Shown here one piece after another: positions 46,183 through 57,100 of a stretch of 64,000 nucleotides of DNA. The translations under genes and the position numbers were made by a program. This DNA comes from Brachyhypopomus gauderio (lineage: Eukaryota; Chordata; Actinopteri; Gymnotiformes; Hypopomidae), in the NCBI RefSeq assembly GCF_052324685.1, contig NC_135218.1, positions 20,396,197 to 20,460,196 on the forward strand, given 5' to 3'. Under the pieces are notes generated by a model. That model made no database searches and was not told where the DNA came from. It saw only the letters and a program-made list of their open reading frames with translations. Positions within the stretch are counted from its first letter, which is position 1. Every line of letters begins with the position of its first letter.

Positions 46183-47903
46183 GCTACTGTACGTGGTGAT
46201 TACTGACATAACTCACACTGAGACTGGAAATGGGCAACAACGTCAGAACATGTTTGAGTTTATATTAGACATCTATAATCAGTGAAATACACATCTTCCA
46301 TACAAAATAGCAATTTGTTTTAAACTGCAGTAATATTCCACTACTTGTAACACAAAAATTCTAATAGACGTAGTATAACTGTAGTTATATGTATAGTATA
46401 ACTACTACAAATAAGCACTGTTATAATCCACCTAAATACGTGGCTGACTTTCAGTGGTTGACAAGTGTTGAATGAAGTCTGGAATGAGTAATGCACTTTG
46501 TATTCTTGTTTCTTTAGAAAAACGCATAGGAAGGTGATGGGCAGCTTTAGATGGACTACTGTCAGACAGGAAGGGTGATATAGATTTTTAATTCAAGTCC
46601 ATATACTGGATTCCTGACATAATCAAGCCTGGGAATGACCTAAAATCTGAAGGTGACTCAGTCACATAATGAGACTGGATCATGTGTGACATTGTGTATG
46701 ATATAATGCATCATATATTATGTGAAGGATGTGGACAAGGGATTTTAATGCATGGCTGTTCCTGGCCTTATCCTGCTCTCCCAGGGCCTTTGAGCCAGCT
46801 CCCAGGTTCCTAGTGCCAGCTTTCCACCACCACTGGTTTGAGCATGAGCCAGTTCCCTCCTTCATCCTTACTTGGCATGATATTAAAGCCCTCTTACCCA
46901 GCAGGCCAGGCTGCAATGGCAGAGAGCTGGGCCTCGGTCTCTGGGTTCACATGACCACATTGGCATGGACAGGAAGCAGGCAGCCACAGCAAGGGATAGT
47001 CTACTCTCAGGTGTCTGCCACCTCTATAGAAGTGACTTTGCCAAGTGTGAGAGAGGGAGGTGATACATTGGCCAGTGAGAGTGAGAGCATTTACATAAAT
47101 TAAAATACCTGCATGTTTGCTGCATGTGTGTGACAGTTACACATTAGTATGTAATCTACAATTTTAAAACCATCCCAATTTCCAGCTTGTATAATATATA
47201 ATTATGTCTGCCCTTTCCGTGGACAAAACTGGTAAGCCAAGAGTGCCAAGCCATTTAGAGCTCTATTTAGAGCTCTGTTCTACACTTGGCATTTCACAAG
47301 GGGAATGAAAAGGCTGCTAACACATGATATCTCCCATATGCACTCAAAAGTTCATGCATAATTTAAGATGTGTATTATATGATTCAGCAAGAAGTGTTTA
47401 AGTGTGCAGTTGCTGTCCATGTGGATGTCTTTGATGGTGGTTCCCACTGGCACTGAGCACTGAACAACCACTGAAGATGTGAGTGGCTTACATGTGCCCC
47501 TTGCTCCCCGTTTGCTTTAGCAGGGGTGTGGGGGAGGGGTGGCTAGGTTACCCTTTGACACTTTTGGAATCTCTGGTGAAATATTTAAGGACAATCTCAT
47601 GTCAACTCTGAGGTTTGAGAGAAAATTATGGTACAAAAATGGAAGCTCAGTATGTAAGCTATGAGTGACATTTCACTCTGTGCTGAAAACGGTTCCTCAT
47701 ATTTTCCATGAACTCAACAAAGGGCTCGTTACTGCCAAGTATATTAATTCCAAGTATATTTACACTGCATTTAGAATCAATGCCTCTCAAAGCCAAGTGT
47801 CTGGGAGGAGATTTTTGTACATACTCCCTTCAAAACATGTCAGACCATACACATGTTTATTTGGACTGGTAAACTGTAGTCAGTGGTGAGGAGTCAGGCC
47901 CTT
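46181..47903. other. Intergenic, unannotated
   Basis: A 124-codon open frame (46729-47103, +) is the longest but has no recognisable motif. No gene called. Confidence 0.4.
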
Positions 47904-47908
47904 CTAAC

Positions 47909-48216
47909 CATCACGATACAGCCCCAGACCCCTCCATCTGGGCGTGTGTAAGTGTAGTCTACGTCTGCTTATGTCCATATGTGCATTTCCTTAAATGTGG
48001 TTATATATGCCTGTGTTCATCCATCTCACCTGTTGCTATTGCTTGTTTAGTTTACCTGTTTAATGTGGGTTTACACAGTGTCCTGTGCTCGTATTTGTCA
48101 GAGTCTGCACCTTTATGTGTTTCATGTGCTTTATGCGCTATGATACCGCAACTCATTAAACGTTCTACGCATTCCATGATATTTGTCTCTGCATCCTTTC
48201 TTCCTCGCACATTACA
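47909..48216 (+). mobile_element. Solo LTR (308 bp) with 5-bp target duplication
   Basis: Internal start TCACGATACAGCCCCAGACC and end CTCGCACATTACA match the 35101/49180 LTR family; the first two bases are CA instead of TG. CTAAC flanks both sides (47904-47908, 48217-48221). ATTAAA near 48157. Confidence 0.82.
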
Positions 48217-48502
48217 CTAACACTTCAACGAAAGGATAACAAAAACGTGTCAGCAAAAAATAATGTATTCAAGAGCAAAGAAACCAGGGCATAAAGAAAG
48301 GACACAGAACCGTCAGCCAGGGCAAGGGGTCAGCCAGAGTTTGTGTGCCTCTGAATATTTATATGTATGATCCTGAGTGTCTGAAAAGCAACACATTGGC
48401 CAATCATAATGTAGGTGATTAAGGGTATAACATTCGGTCAGTCATGTTTGATGCATTGTTTACATTGTAAATTCTAAAAATACATTCTAAATAATGTCAT
48501 AA

Positions 48503-49050
48503 TGTAACGCAGCACGCGCTGCGGAGTGAGGAGGCGGACACAAACGCTGAGGAGAGCGAGATTTAATAAAGGGAATTCCAAAATCAGGGACGAAGAGAAA
48601 GGCATTGGTCAGATCAGTGAGGGAGTCTGAACACGAAACACTGAGAGGCATGACTGAACGAATACTTTGAAATCAAACATGGATACACGTAGAACAAACG
48701 AAACAATCAGGAAACTGAAAACACAGAGCGACTGGGCAGCGAAAACAAGACGTACTCACAGAACCAGGATAACACAGGCATGAACACAGAAACACACTTG
48801 CATGGATTCAGGAACACAAAGAACATGAATGCAAAAAACCACCGATAACCAGACTGGGGAAATACAGGGACTATATGAACATGGAACTAACAAGACACAG
48901 GTGAGGACGATGATAACAAGGCGTGGCAGACAGGGGAAACCAGGGCAACAGACGAGCTGGGCGGGATCAAGGAGCAGGGAACAACACAGACACTAGGGAC
49001 AGAGACACCGGAGTGACAGCTAAGAGAGAGGGGCATAGCCCTACGTGACA
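48503..49050 (-). mobile_element. Solo LTR (548 bp) with 5-bp target duplication
   Basis: In minus orientation it starts TGTCACGTAGGGCTATGCCC and ends GTGCTGCGTTACA. CATAA occurs at 48498-48502 and 49051-49055. A related partial copy is at 28780-28930. Confidence 0.87.
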
Positions 49051-49179
49051 CATAACAATAATATGCTAGCATGATATTGGTTGATTTTTTTTAACAATAT
49101 TTATTCAGGAACATTTTATAACAATACAAAACGATACAAACAAAAGAATGTATGAACAAATAATGACTTTACTGGTAGT

Positions 49180-49499
49180 TGTAACACTGGCGGTTGGGTG
49201 AAGGACGAGGCACGAGTCCAACGTGTGCAGCAAACGTTACTTTTAATTATACAAATAAAGCGCAGACGGCGCACATAAAACACGATTACATTGAACGTGT
49301 ATCACTCAAACAACGCCGAGCACAGGACACTGCGCAAACGCCCATTAAATAGACAAACCACATAAACCCCAAGTGATGACGAGACGAGCCACAGACGCAA
49401 GACATAACCGCACCCACAGAGATCCACAGACGCAGACAACTAGACGTAGACAACGTAAACACACATACAAAAGGGAGGGGTCGGGGACCGTAACGTGAC
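49180..49499 (-). repeat. 3' LTR of the acidic-ORF element
   Basis: 320 bp, minus-strand start TGTCACGTTACGGTCCCCGA, end CGCCAGTGTTACA. Same family as the solo LTRs at 35101 and 47909. Confidence 0.85.
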
Positions 49500-49642
49500 A
49501 GATGCCCCCACCAAGGGCACTACCTGTCCCGGGGTGCCAACAGGACCAAGTGCCCCGAACCCACATCGATGGGCAGATCCGAAGCGCTCAGCCCTGCGTC
49601 TGGGAGATGAACACCCTCGGTGGAGAGTCCGCCACGAACAGC

Positions 49643-50986
49643 TTAGAACACCCTCCCTGGGAAGACAGGGCAAAACACGTAAGACATACACACTGGAACA
49701 TTCACAAACACACAGACAGGAACATTGATACACACAGGCACGAAAGGGAAAAGGGGATTCGGCAGAAACACAGGGATAAACACGAACACAGGCACAGACA
49801 GACACATAAACGGAGCCAGGCTTCGCGCCTGGAGGAGAGCTGCCAGTGGAGAGAACACGGGAGCTGTGGGAGCTGTGGTGGGCGGTCTTCTCCCCGCCCT
49901 CGCCGCAAACCCTCCACCGGGCGCGGTGCGGCTGGCGGATGCTCCTCCAGCCCTCTCGGTGGGCACGTTACCGGCTTCTGTGGAAGCCCTTGGGGGGCCT
50001 GCCACGGGGTAGGTCTGCCGACCCTCACTCTCTCTCTCTTGTGGACCACATCGGGGAAATCCCCCTCCTCCTAGCGATCGCCCTCCGGAACTGGCAGTGG
50101 GAGCGTTGTCCTCAACCTCCATCTCCTCCTCACTGCCCAGGCTCCAGCTCATGGGCTCCTCCGGGCTGTCACCCCTGGAGTCGTACATAGCGCTTCCCTT
50201 GGAGCGTTCGGGGGATACGCCCTCTTCCGGATTCCTCCTCCCCTTCACGGTCCCGGCGGAGTACTCCGAATGAAGCGAACTCCCCTCCTCCTCTTCCTCC
50301 GTAACTTGCTCACTGTCCGTGTACTCGGTAAAATCTGAGCACACGGAAGGAGGACAGTCCTCTTCCTCCTCTCCCTCAATGTAGTACTCGGTGGGGGCGG
50401 AGCACACGGTGGGAGGATAGTCTTCTTCCTCCTCGCCCTCACCTTAATACTCGGTGGGGGCGGAGCACACGGTGGGAGGATAGTCTTCTTCCTCCTCGGC
50501 CTCACCGTAGTACTCGGTGGGGGCGGTGCACACAGAGGGAGGATGGTCTTCTTCCTCTTCTTCCTCCTCACTCTCACCATAATCTACAGTGGGGGCGGAG
50601 CACATGGAGGGGGGATAGTCCTTGCCCTCCTCTTCCTCTTCGCCTTCCGATTCCTCGTCCTCGAACTCGCTCTCCGGGGTCTTAGCGATAGAGCAGCGCT
50701 CAAAGACACCTAACCTCAGTGGCGAGAGGTCTCGGGAAGGAGAGGGGTGTCGCTCCCTCCACATCTGCACCACTATCTCGCGAAAATAGTCAGCCATGTT
50801 CTCTGTCTTGGCTTCTCAAGCCCGAAGCAGCATGATGTTACACAAGGGGTCCTGTTGCATCTCTTCGGGGTGTACTTGTGCTCCACGGTACTGGGCAGGG
50901 GAAGAGGCATGGTGGTGCCTGCTGGGTCTCTTCCCCTTCTTGGCCCGGGTGGCATAGCCTGGCATCTTGGTCTCTGGTTGGCTCAT
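49643..50986 (-). pseudogene. Acidic tandem-repeat reading frame, two internal stops
   Basis: One frame of 448 codons from an ATG six bases inside the 5' LTR junction (50986) to 49643, broken only by TGA at 50816-50818 and TAA at 50444-50446. N-terminal part basic (TRAKKGKRPSRHHH), then MADYFREIVVQMWRERHP, then long Glu runs and about four to five copies of a 21-residue unit of the type EEEEDYPPTVCSAPTEYYGE (DNA period 63 bp), then a Pro/Gly/Ser-rich and finally hydrophobic Val/Pro/Phe-rich end. The TAA replaces the TAC of a YY pair seen in sister units. I do not recognise the family; it is not an evident Gag or Pol. A captured or novel accessory protein is possible. Confidence 0.6.
50335..50640 (-). 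repeat. 63-bp coding tandem repeat
   Basis: TACTCGGTGGGGGCGG (+ strand) recurs at 50385, 50448 and 50511, exactly 63 bp apart, with more divergent units on the outer side. The period keeps the reading frame. Confidence 0.85.
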
Positions 50987-50991
50987 CGTTC

Positions 50992-51216
50992 TATAATGCT
51001 GGCGGCTGGCTGAAGGACAAGGCACGAGTCCAACATGTGCAGCAAACGTTACTTTTAATTATACAAATAAAGCGCAGACGGCGCACATAAAACACGATTA
51101 CGTTGAACGTGTATCACTCAAACAACGACGAGCACACCCACAAAACACAAACCCCACAAAGACATAACCACACCCACGGAGATCCACAGACGCAGACAAC
51201 TAGACGTAGACAACCT
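50992..51216 (-). repeat. 5' LTR of the acidic-ORF element, truncated
   Basis: Direct repeat of 49180-49415 with a few differences and small deletions; ends at GACAAC where the sequence switches to SINE-like DNA. Confidence 0.82.
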
Positions 51217-51352
51217 ACCGTAGACCTGAGGCCATGACTGAGGTGCCCCTGAGCAAGGCCCTTAACCCTCAATTGCTCACTTGTATAAAAATGAGATAAA
51301 AATGTAAGTCGCTCTGGATAAGGGCGTCTGCCAAATGCCGTAAATGTAAATT
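51217..51352 (+). mobile_element. SINE fragment with LINE-type tail
   Basis: Shares AGACCTGAGGCCATGACTGA with the SINE at 7149 and ends in GTAAGTCGCTCTGGATAAGG and GTCTGCCAAATGCCGTAAAT, a common fish SINE tail. Truncated at its 5' end. Confidence 0.8.
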
Positions 51353-52246
51353 GATGGCATACATCCTGAGGTTCATTCCTGTCTCATATACCCTTGGTTA
51401 CAGGTGAACAAAATGTACAAAATAGCTCATTATGACCCTCTCTCCCCTATATGAATTCTATATGAATGGATGTCTACCTCCAAGAAGTGAGATGAAGAAG
51501 TGAGATGCATTTTTAAACATCATAACTGAACTGAGGTTAGTGGAGGGAAGCAGTGACCTCAGGTGCATCTTCCAAATGAGGCTCCCCTGCTTCTGGACAA
51601 CTGCGTTCTCAACTTTTAGTGCAGTCTTGATTTTTGTTGCATTTTTCTTGAATCTCTTCAGATTATGGGAAATTGCACCACAATAAAGAATTTTTCAGAA
51701 GAAAACAATTGTGTGATGGAGTTTTGTTTTTCTTGAAACAACACTAGTGTTGTTGTTTCTACACCGTGTTCCTAATCACATTTATAGCTGTGGTAATTCG
51801 TAAAAGCTTGAGCCAAGTTCAAACCATGCAGCAAATTGGAAGAAATTAGTCCAATTAATTATCAGAGAATGCTAGAAGGGGTATTTTATATTTACTGCAA
51901 GAAAATTATGCAGTTATCTCAAATTTCATATTCCATGTGGTTGTGGAGTGCTATGCGAATACTCCATCTTGGTATGGTAGTGGTTATCAAAGATAAATGG
52001 GTACTCTAAAGTTGTGATTGATTGTTTTATAGCTGTGTTTTATTGGATAAGGGGTAGATAATTGAGCATTCCTGGAAGCAGGATGAGAAGAGCAGTTCGA
52101 GAGCTGATAGTTGGCTGTGTCAGAGCTATTTCAATAGGATAATCACATTAGCTTTTTGGAGGCAGGCCAGGAGGAGATAGAAACAAATGCCACAGTGGAC
52201 TCTGTAAAAGTATCCTACACTACTCACATACATGGTGATTTCCAAA

Positions 52247-52284
<38 letters not shown>

Positions 52285-52441
52285 ATCAAGATGTCCATGA
52301 AAGGAAATTTTGTAAATAAATGGGAAAAATTTCCCTTGTTGTTTTTGGAGTTCACTCTGACCCCACTTGGATTTGTAAGTAGGAGACAATAAAGAAGTGC
52401 TGGGATCTATTATTTCTCTTCTGCCTGTCACCCTCAGGCAG
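51353..52441. other. Intergenic, unannotated; (ACT)n at 52252-52284
   Basis: AT-rich, with a short trinucleotide microsatellite. No gene. Confidence 0.5.
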
Positions 52442-52446
52442 CCACC

Positions 52447-53320
52447 TGTAACATCTTAGACTCGCAAAAACCGGAGGGCGAACACAATTGCGAAGAGAGC
52501 TTACTTTTATTCAGTACACAAGGGGTTAAACTCTCCGTAACAACGGAGAGAGACGAATAACCCACACGAACGCTTGACGAACCCTTCCGGGATCGACGAG
52601 GCATGATTAACCCAATATACAGTAACAAACACAATCCTAGAAATCACACACACGCAAAACTCACAATCAAAATATACACATGTACAACATCATAACAATT
52701 CTAATACAAACGGACACCAATTGAACAATACACTAGACACAGGCACAAAGAATACGGCTACATAACTGAATCAATCTGACCAAGTGCATCAGGCAAGACA
52801 ACTATCAAAAGAACACTCAACACGATTACTTAAGCAACATAGGGATCACACAGAACACTTATATTTACAACAATTACAAACAGTCACTCTTTAAACAAGA
52901 ACAACAGGACGAGAGTAAACTGAAGACTTCTCAATCACATAAAACACCGCGACTCAAAACAACTCCGATACACATAAACAATTCAAACAGAGGACATGAA
53001 AAAACACCGATTACTTCAAGGAGACAAAACATAAAAGACCAAATGACAAAACCATCAAATATAACTAGACAAGAGCGTGACTAGGATCAGGTTACTCTTA
53101 GCAGATTTTCATCAGTAATTCTTATGTGAACACAGACGTACATTCATTGCCAAGACGAAATAACAGACAACAATGGAGAAACGCGAGAGAACTAAATAGA
53201 AGAACGACACAGAATTAAATGCAACACAGGTGAAAGTAATAACAACCCAAATTAAATGAAAGGCATGGAAAACCAAGGAAAAACAAGAGAGGCAGACACA
53301 GGGAGGGGCTACTCGTTACA
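52447..53320 (-). mobile_element. Solo LTR (874 bp) with 5-bp target duplication
   Basis: In minus orientation starts TGTAACGAGTAGCCCCTCCC and ends GATGTTACA; CCACC on both sides (52442-52446, 53321-53325). AATAAAAG on the minus strand near 52510 fits an LTR poly(A) signal. Different family from the 320-bp LTRs. Confidence 0.85.
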
Positions 53321-53325
53321 CCACC

Positions 53326-56300
53326 CTGAAATAGAAATAGACAATAAATTGAAGCAAATAAATCTAAGCACATTGTGCTGGTGGACTGAAGAAATACGGT
53401 TTAGCTACATATTGTTGGAAAGTATGGAGGCATTTTGGACATGATCAGATGTGTTCAGCAGACAGATGACCATGGCATTTGATTCATTTATAGGCTGATA
53501 CTAATCACAGATCACAGGCAGAGTGCAGGACTTTGCTTTATTCTGTGGTCTTGATGACGACATGCTTGAAGAAATTCATCTAGCTGAGAATGGGATTTGG
53601 ACAGAGCTGTGTGTTCTCTGACGTGTAGTGAGTCATTGTGCCCTCAGGAGTCATGACAGTAGCTGCCAGACTTGCCTCTCATCTTCCAGGCCTTTCAGAA
53701 ATGAACCCCCAAATTAGCTTTCAACATCAACTTCTGAAGCAAAATGAAAAACTTGCTATTATTCCCTCAGGGAGGAAATGTGAATAAAACCTTATGCCAG
53801 ACATTCAATCTCATTGTCATTTAATTATCAAAACAGATCACTTGAAGAATTTACTTTACATACTTTTATTATGTCCTCAGATTATATATAAATATACAGT
53901 TAGACTTTTTTCTTGCCTTGAAACTTTCTTGTTTTTCTGAAAGCTGATGGAATCTGAAGGGTCTGAGAACAGGAGCATTTAGCTAACGCTGTTCATATTT
54001 TAGAAATCATATTTGGATTGGACATTTATCTTTGCATGCTTGCCTGTAGAAGCTCAGAATTTTGACTAGTTGTTCCAAAAGGTTGACAGATTTTCATTTG
54101 CAGTGGGATTGTAAATAGGTCATACATAGTTATGAGAGAGAGGGGACTTTGCCCACTGGTGAATTGAAAAGGAGGAGTTGCAGTTAGTTGCTCTGTTGAA
54201 TACTGATAACATAGTGCTTTTCCTCTACCTGTGGCTAGTTTGGCCCCTTTCAGCCATTTGTCATACTGTGGCAAGTGATCGGCTGCAGGCATTTTGGGAA
54301 TTGTGGATAATGTTGTAGAGACCTCTACCTTTATGAGAACATTATTCTTGTTTGAAGAGGAGTTCACACTTTGGAATAATTAAAACTTCTGAAGCAATCC
54401 ATAGAGAACATAATCCATAACATACTTACAGATGTGGGCTTTTTGTAAGAATGTGATTACAATGTACTAGAGCACAAATATTTTGGAATCAGTGTCCTCA
54501 CCAATGGACTGCCACAAACTACCAGTACTACTTATTACAGTATATCACCGAATAGGTGAATAAAACAGGTTGCTCTTTAGTTAAATAAAGCCTTGAGGCT
54601 CTGCATTGATAGTACAGATAATGTAGGTGGAAACAGCATGTCCAGAATGTCAGAAAGACACTGTATCTTCCCTTGACACATTTACAAATGCTATTGATGA
54701 GCCTTTTTGGGGTATCTTTCAATGGCTATGACAAGCAGTCGTCTATTCTTATGACTTATACCTCACTTCAGCTCTCAATAGCACCTCCACCCACACAATT
54801 AAATTTTCACCTGCAAGAAGCCAGAGATCTCGCTTTCCAGGCTGCAGCATACAAAAATAGCCTTCTAATTTGCTCCTGCCCTCCTCTCCAGTATTACCAC
54901 AGTATTCCACCTTCCCTGAGTACTGACACCTGTTCACAGTTAGGACTGTCATGTACCTGTACTTCCTAGCCATTACCATTTATCTTGGTCTGTCTTGAAT
55001 CAATTATTCCACATCATTTTGAGTCATCCATTGCCTTCAAGTTCCTTGTTTTCATGTTTTAACAGTGTGTTCCAATCTTGACAAAAGCCATTAACAATAG
55101 ACAAAGCCAAAATGACACCTCACCTTACACAGACTTCCCTAGATACCAGAGCAAAATCTAGATTTCATGGATTAACAGGGAAGTTGAAGCTGGGTGTCCT
55201 GCATTTACAGGCCATTACCTCCATACACCATAGCTGTGCTTCTATAGAAGAGCCATGGCCGTGGATTCTGACAATAGCATAGCTATTTACTATTTTAGAC
55301 GTGAGATTAAACATCTAAACCCACCATCTCTGTTGCTATACCTCCATAATCCTGTACCATTTTGTTTGCAGAGACACACTATGTAAAAATACACATAAAG
55401 TCTTTTATAAAGTCTTTCACCCCCTGCCTTTCATACTTTGCCAGTGTTAGCAAGGTTCTCAGTGGAAAAATAGCACAGCGGCCAGTGACCCTGTTTAAAC
55501 TAAAGACAGGTAACTAAATGGATCTCACCACAGAGATAGTCCCAGATATCTAGCTGGTGGTAATAGGAGACAAATGGGCTGAGGAAGACTTTCATTTTAA
55601 TACTGCAACTTACCTGGCTGGGTCATAACAGAAGCTTACGAAGAATTTAAAGTTATGATAACCTTGTGATAAAAATAAGGTGGGTATAAAGTAATCATTT
55701 ATATTATTGTTTGACAACATTGTTCAAAATACATTTTTCATATTACACACAAATGGATCATTGCTTAACATGTGAAGCTAGTGATACAGGTCAACTAAAT
55801 TGGTAACATAGCTAGCAAGCTCAGCTAAGTAGCATTTTCATTAGCTTAACATAAACAACTTATATTACATCTGGAAGTAATAGCCTAAAATTTGTCTCAA
55901 CCTTCCAATGTGCATTCTGAATGAAAAGTTGATACAGCTCCAATCAGTGCTCTGGTGTACTGTAGAACAGCTCTATCCTCTGCCACAATCATTTTACTTT
56001 CAACTACTTAGGCCTTTCAATGTTACCAATGTTATATTCTGATGCAATATGTATATTGTCATGCCTGGCTCAGCCCCCACCTGTTATTGTTGTTTTTGTT
56101 CTCCCTTTAGCTCTGCCTTAGCTTTTTTTGTTTTAGTTTCCACATGTTTCTTTCAGTCCGTTCACATGAGAGGGTGTGAGAGGGCATATGCAGACTATAT
56201 GGGAACTATGGATGCTGCAAAACCCAAAACCTAGACTAAAACAAAAACAATCACAGATCAGTGTTCCAACATTCACAAACAGCACAACACATGTCACAAC

Positions 56301-56896
56301 TAGAGATTGATGAGGTACTTAGTGATGAAGTGCTTATTAAGTTCCTCAGACTGTGGAAACCCAGCAGAGGTGGATGGGAATGAGGTGGAACCTTCATGGG
56401 AGCAGAGCTCACTGCATGGCATGTACCGCTGGCTAATAATGGAAACTCTGAATACAAGATCAATAGGAGGTTAGGGTCTTGTACACCAGGCAGGACCCCA
56501 GACGCAAGTTGTGCAAAGAACAAACAAGGGCAGATCAAAGGCAAAAAAAAAATACAAGGAAAGCAATCGAAAACAGGCAAAGGTACAAAAGGGCTAGTCA
56601 GGAGGCAAAGCAGGTAACCAGGCAGAACACAGAGGGCAAAGGAACTAGCTTGGTACACTCACAGAAACTGTCACCATTACTTCACAAGGAATGATATAGC
56701 TGAATGGATTTATATTGACAAGGTGAATAGGCCAGTAGGGAACAGCTGGGATATGATTTGGGGTACCATGGTAGTCACTAGTATTCTGGCAACGGGGACC
56801 TCTGGTGGCCAGGGGAGAGGTCTCTGACAGGCTTGTCAAGATATGGAAGATGAAGGAAACAGCAATTCCTAAGGTTATCAGAACCTTATTAGGGGT
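53326..56896. other. Intergenic, unannotated
   Basis: No gene found. 56058-56170 (TGTCATGCCTGGCTCAGCCC) and 56430-56640 look like pieces of decayed retroelements, but borders could not be set. Confidence 0.4.
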
Positions 56897-57100
56897 TGTC
56901 AATCAATCAATCAAAATGTATTTACAACAGTTGTTGTCATAAAGCAGCTTCACAAGTGTCCGGGTCCAAGCCATCAGTGAGCAAGCCAAGGGCGACAGTG
57001 GCAAAGGAACTCCCTAAGGGCATGAGGAAGAAACTTTGAGGAACCAAGTCTCAGGGGGGAACCCATCCTCCTCTGGCCGACGCCAGTCACTATAACAACG
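56897..57100 (-). mobile_element. L2-like LINE 3' tail, inverted
   Basis: Reverse copy of the shared tail: (TCAA)n, AGTTGTTGTCATAAAGCAGC, GAGCAAGCCAAGGGCGACAG and TCTGGCCGACGCC. More divergent than the copies at 23683 and 43709. Confidence 0.8.

Larger units (their letters stand above)
49180..51216 (-). mobile_element. LTR-flanked non-autonomous element with an acidic repeat ORF
   Basis: Two direct repeats frame a 1.5-kb interior: 49180-49499 (complete, TG...CA, minus orientation) and 50992-51216 (same sequence, cut off at its outer end where SINE-type sequence begins). They share CGAGTCCAACRTGTGCAGCA and AATAAAGCGCAGACGGCGCA. Just inside the 3' LTR, the minus strand has a G-rich GGTGGGGGCATC, a plausible polypurine tract. 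No tRNA-type primer site, protease, reverse transcriptase or integrase is seen. The interior is nearly filled by one reading frame (49643-50986). Confidence 0.8.

Noticed and set aside
46729..47103. 124-codon + strand frame
   Set aside because: No motif, no splice or start context and no recognisable family; probably chance.
49502..50190. Plus-strand frames of 77-190 codons over the acidic-ORF element
   Set aside because: They are antisense shadows of a GC-rich interior; the minus-strand frame agrees with LTR orientation and with the repeat period.
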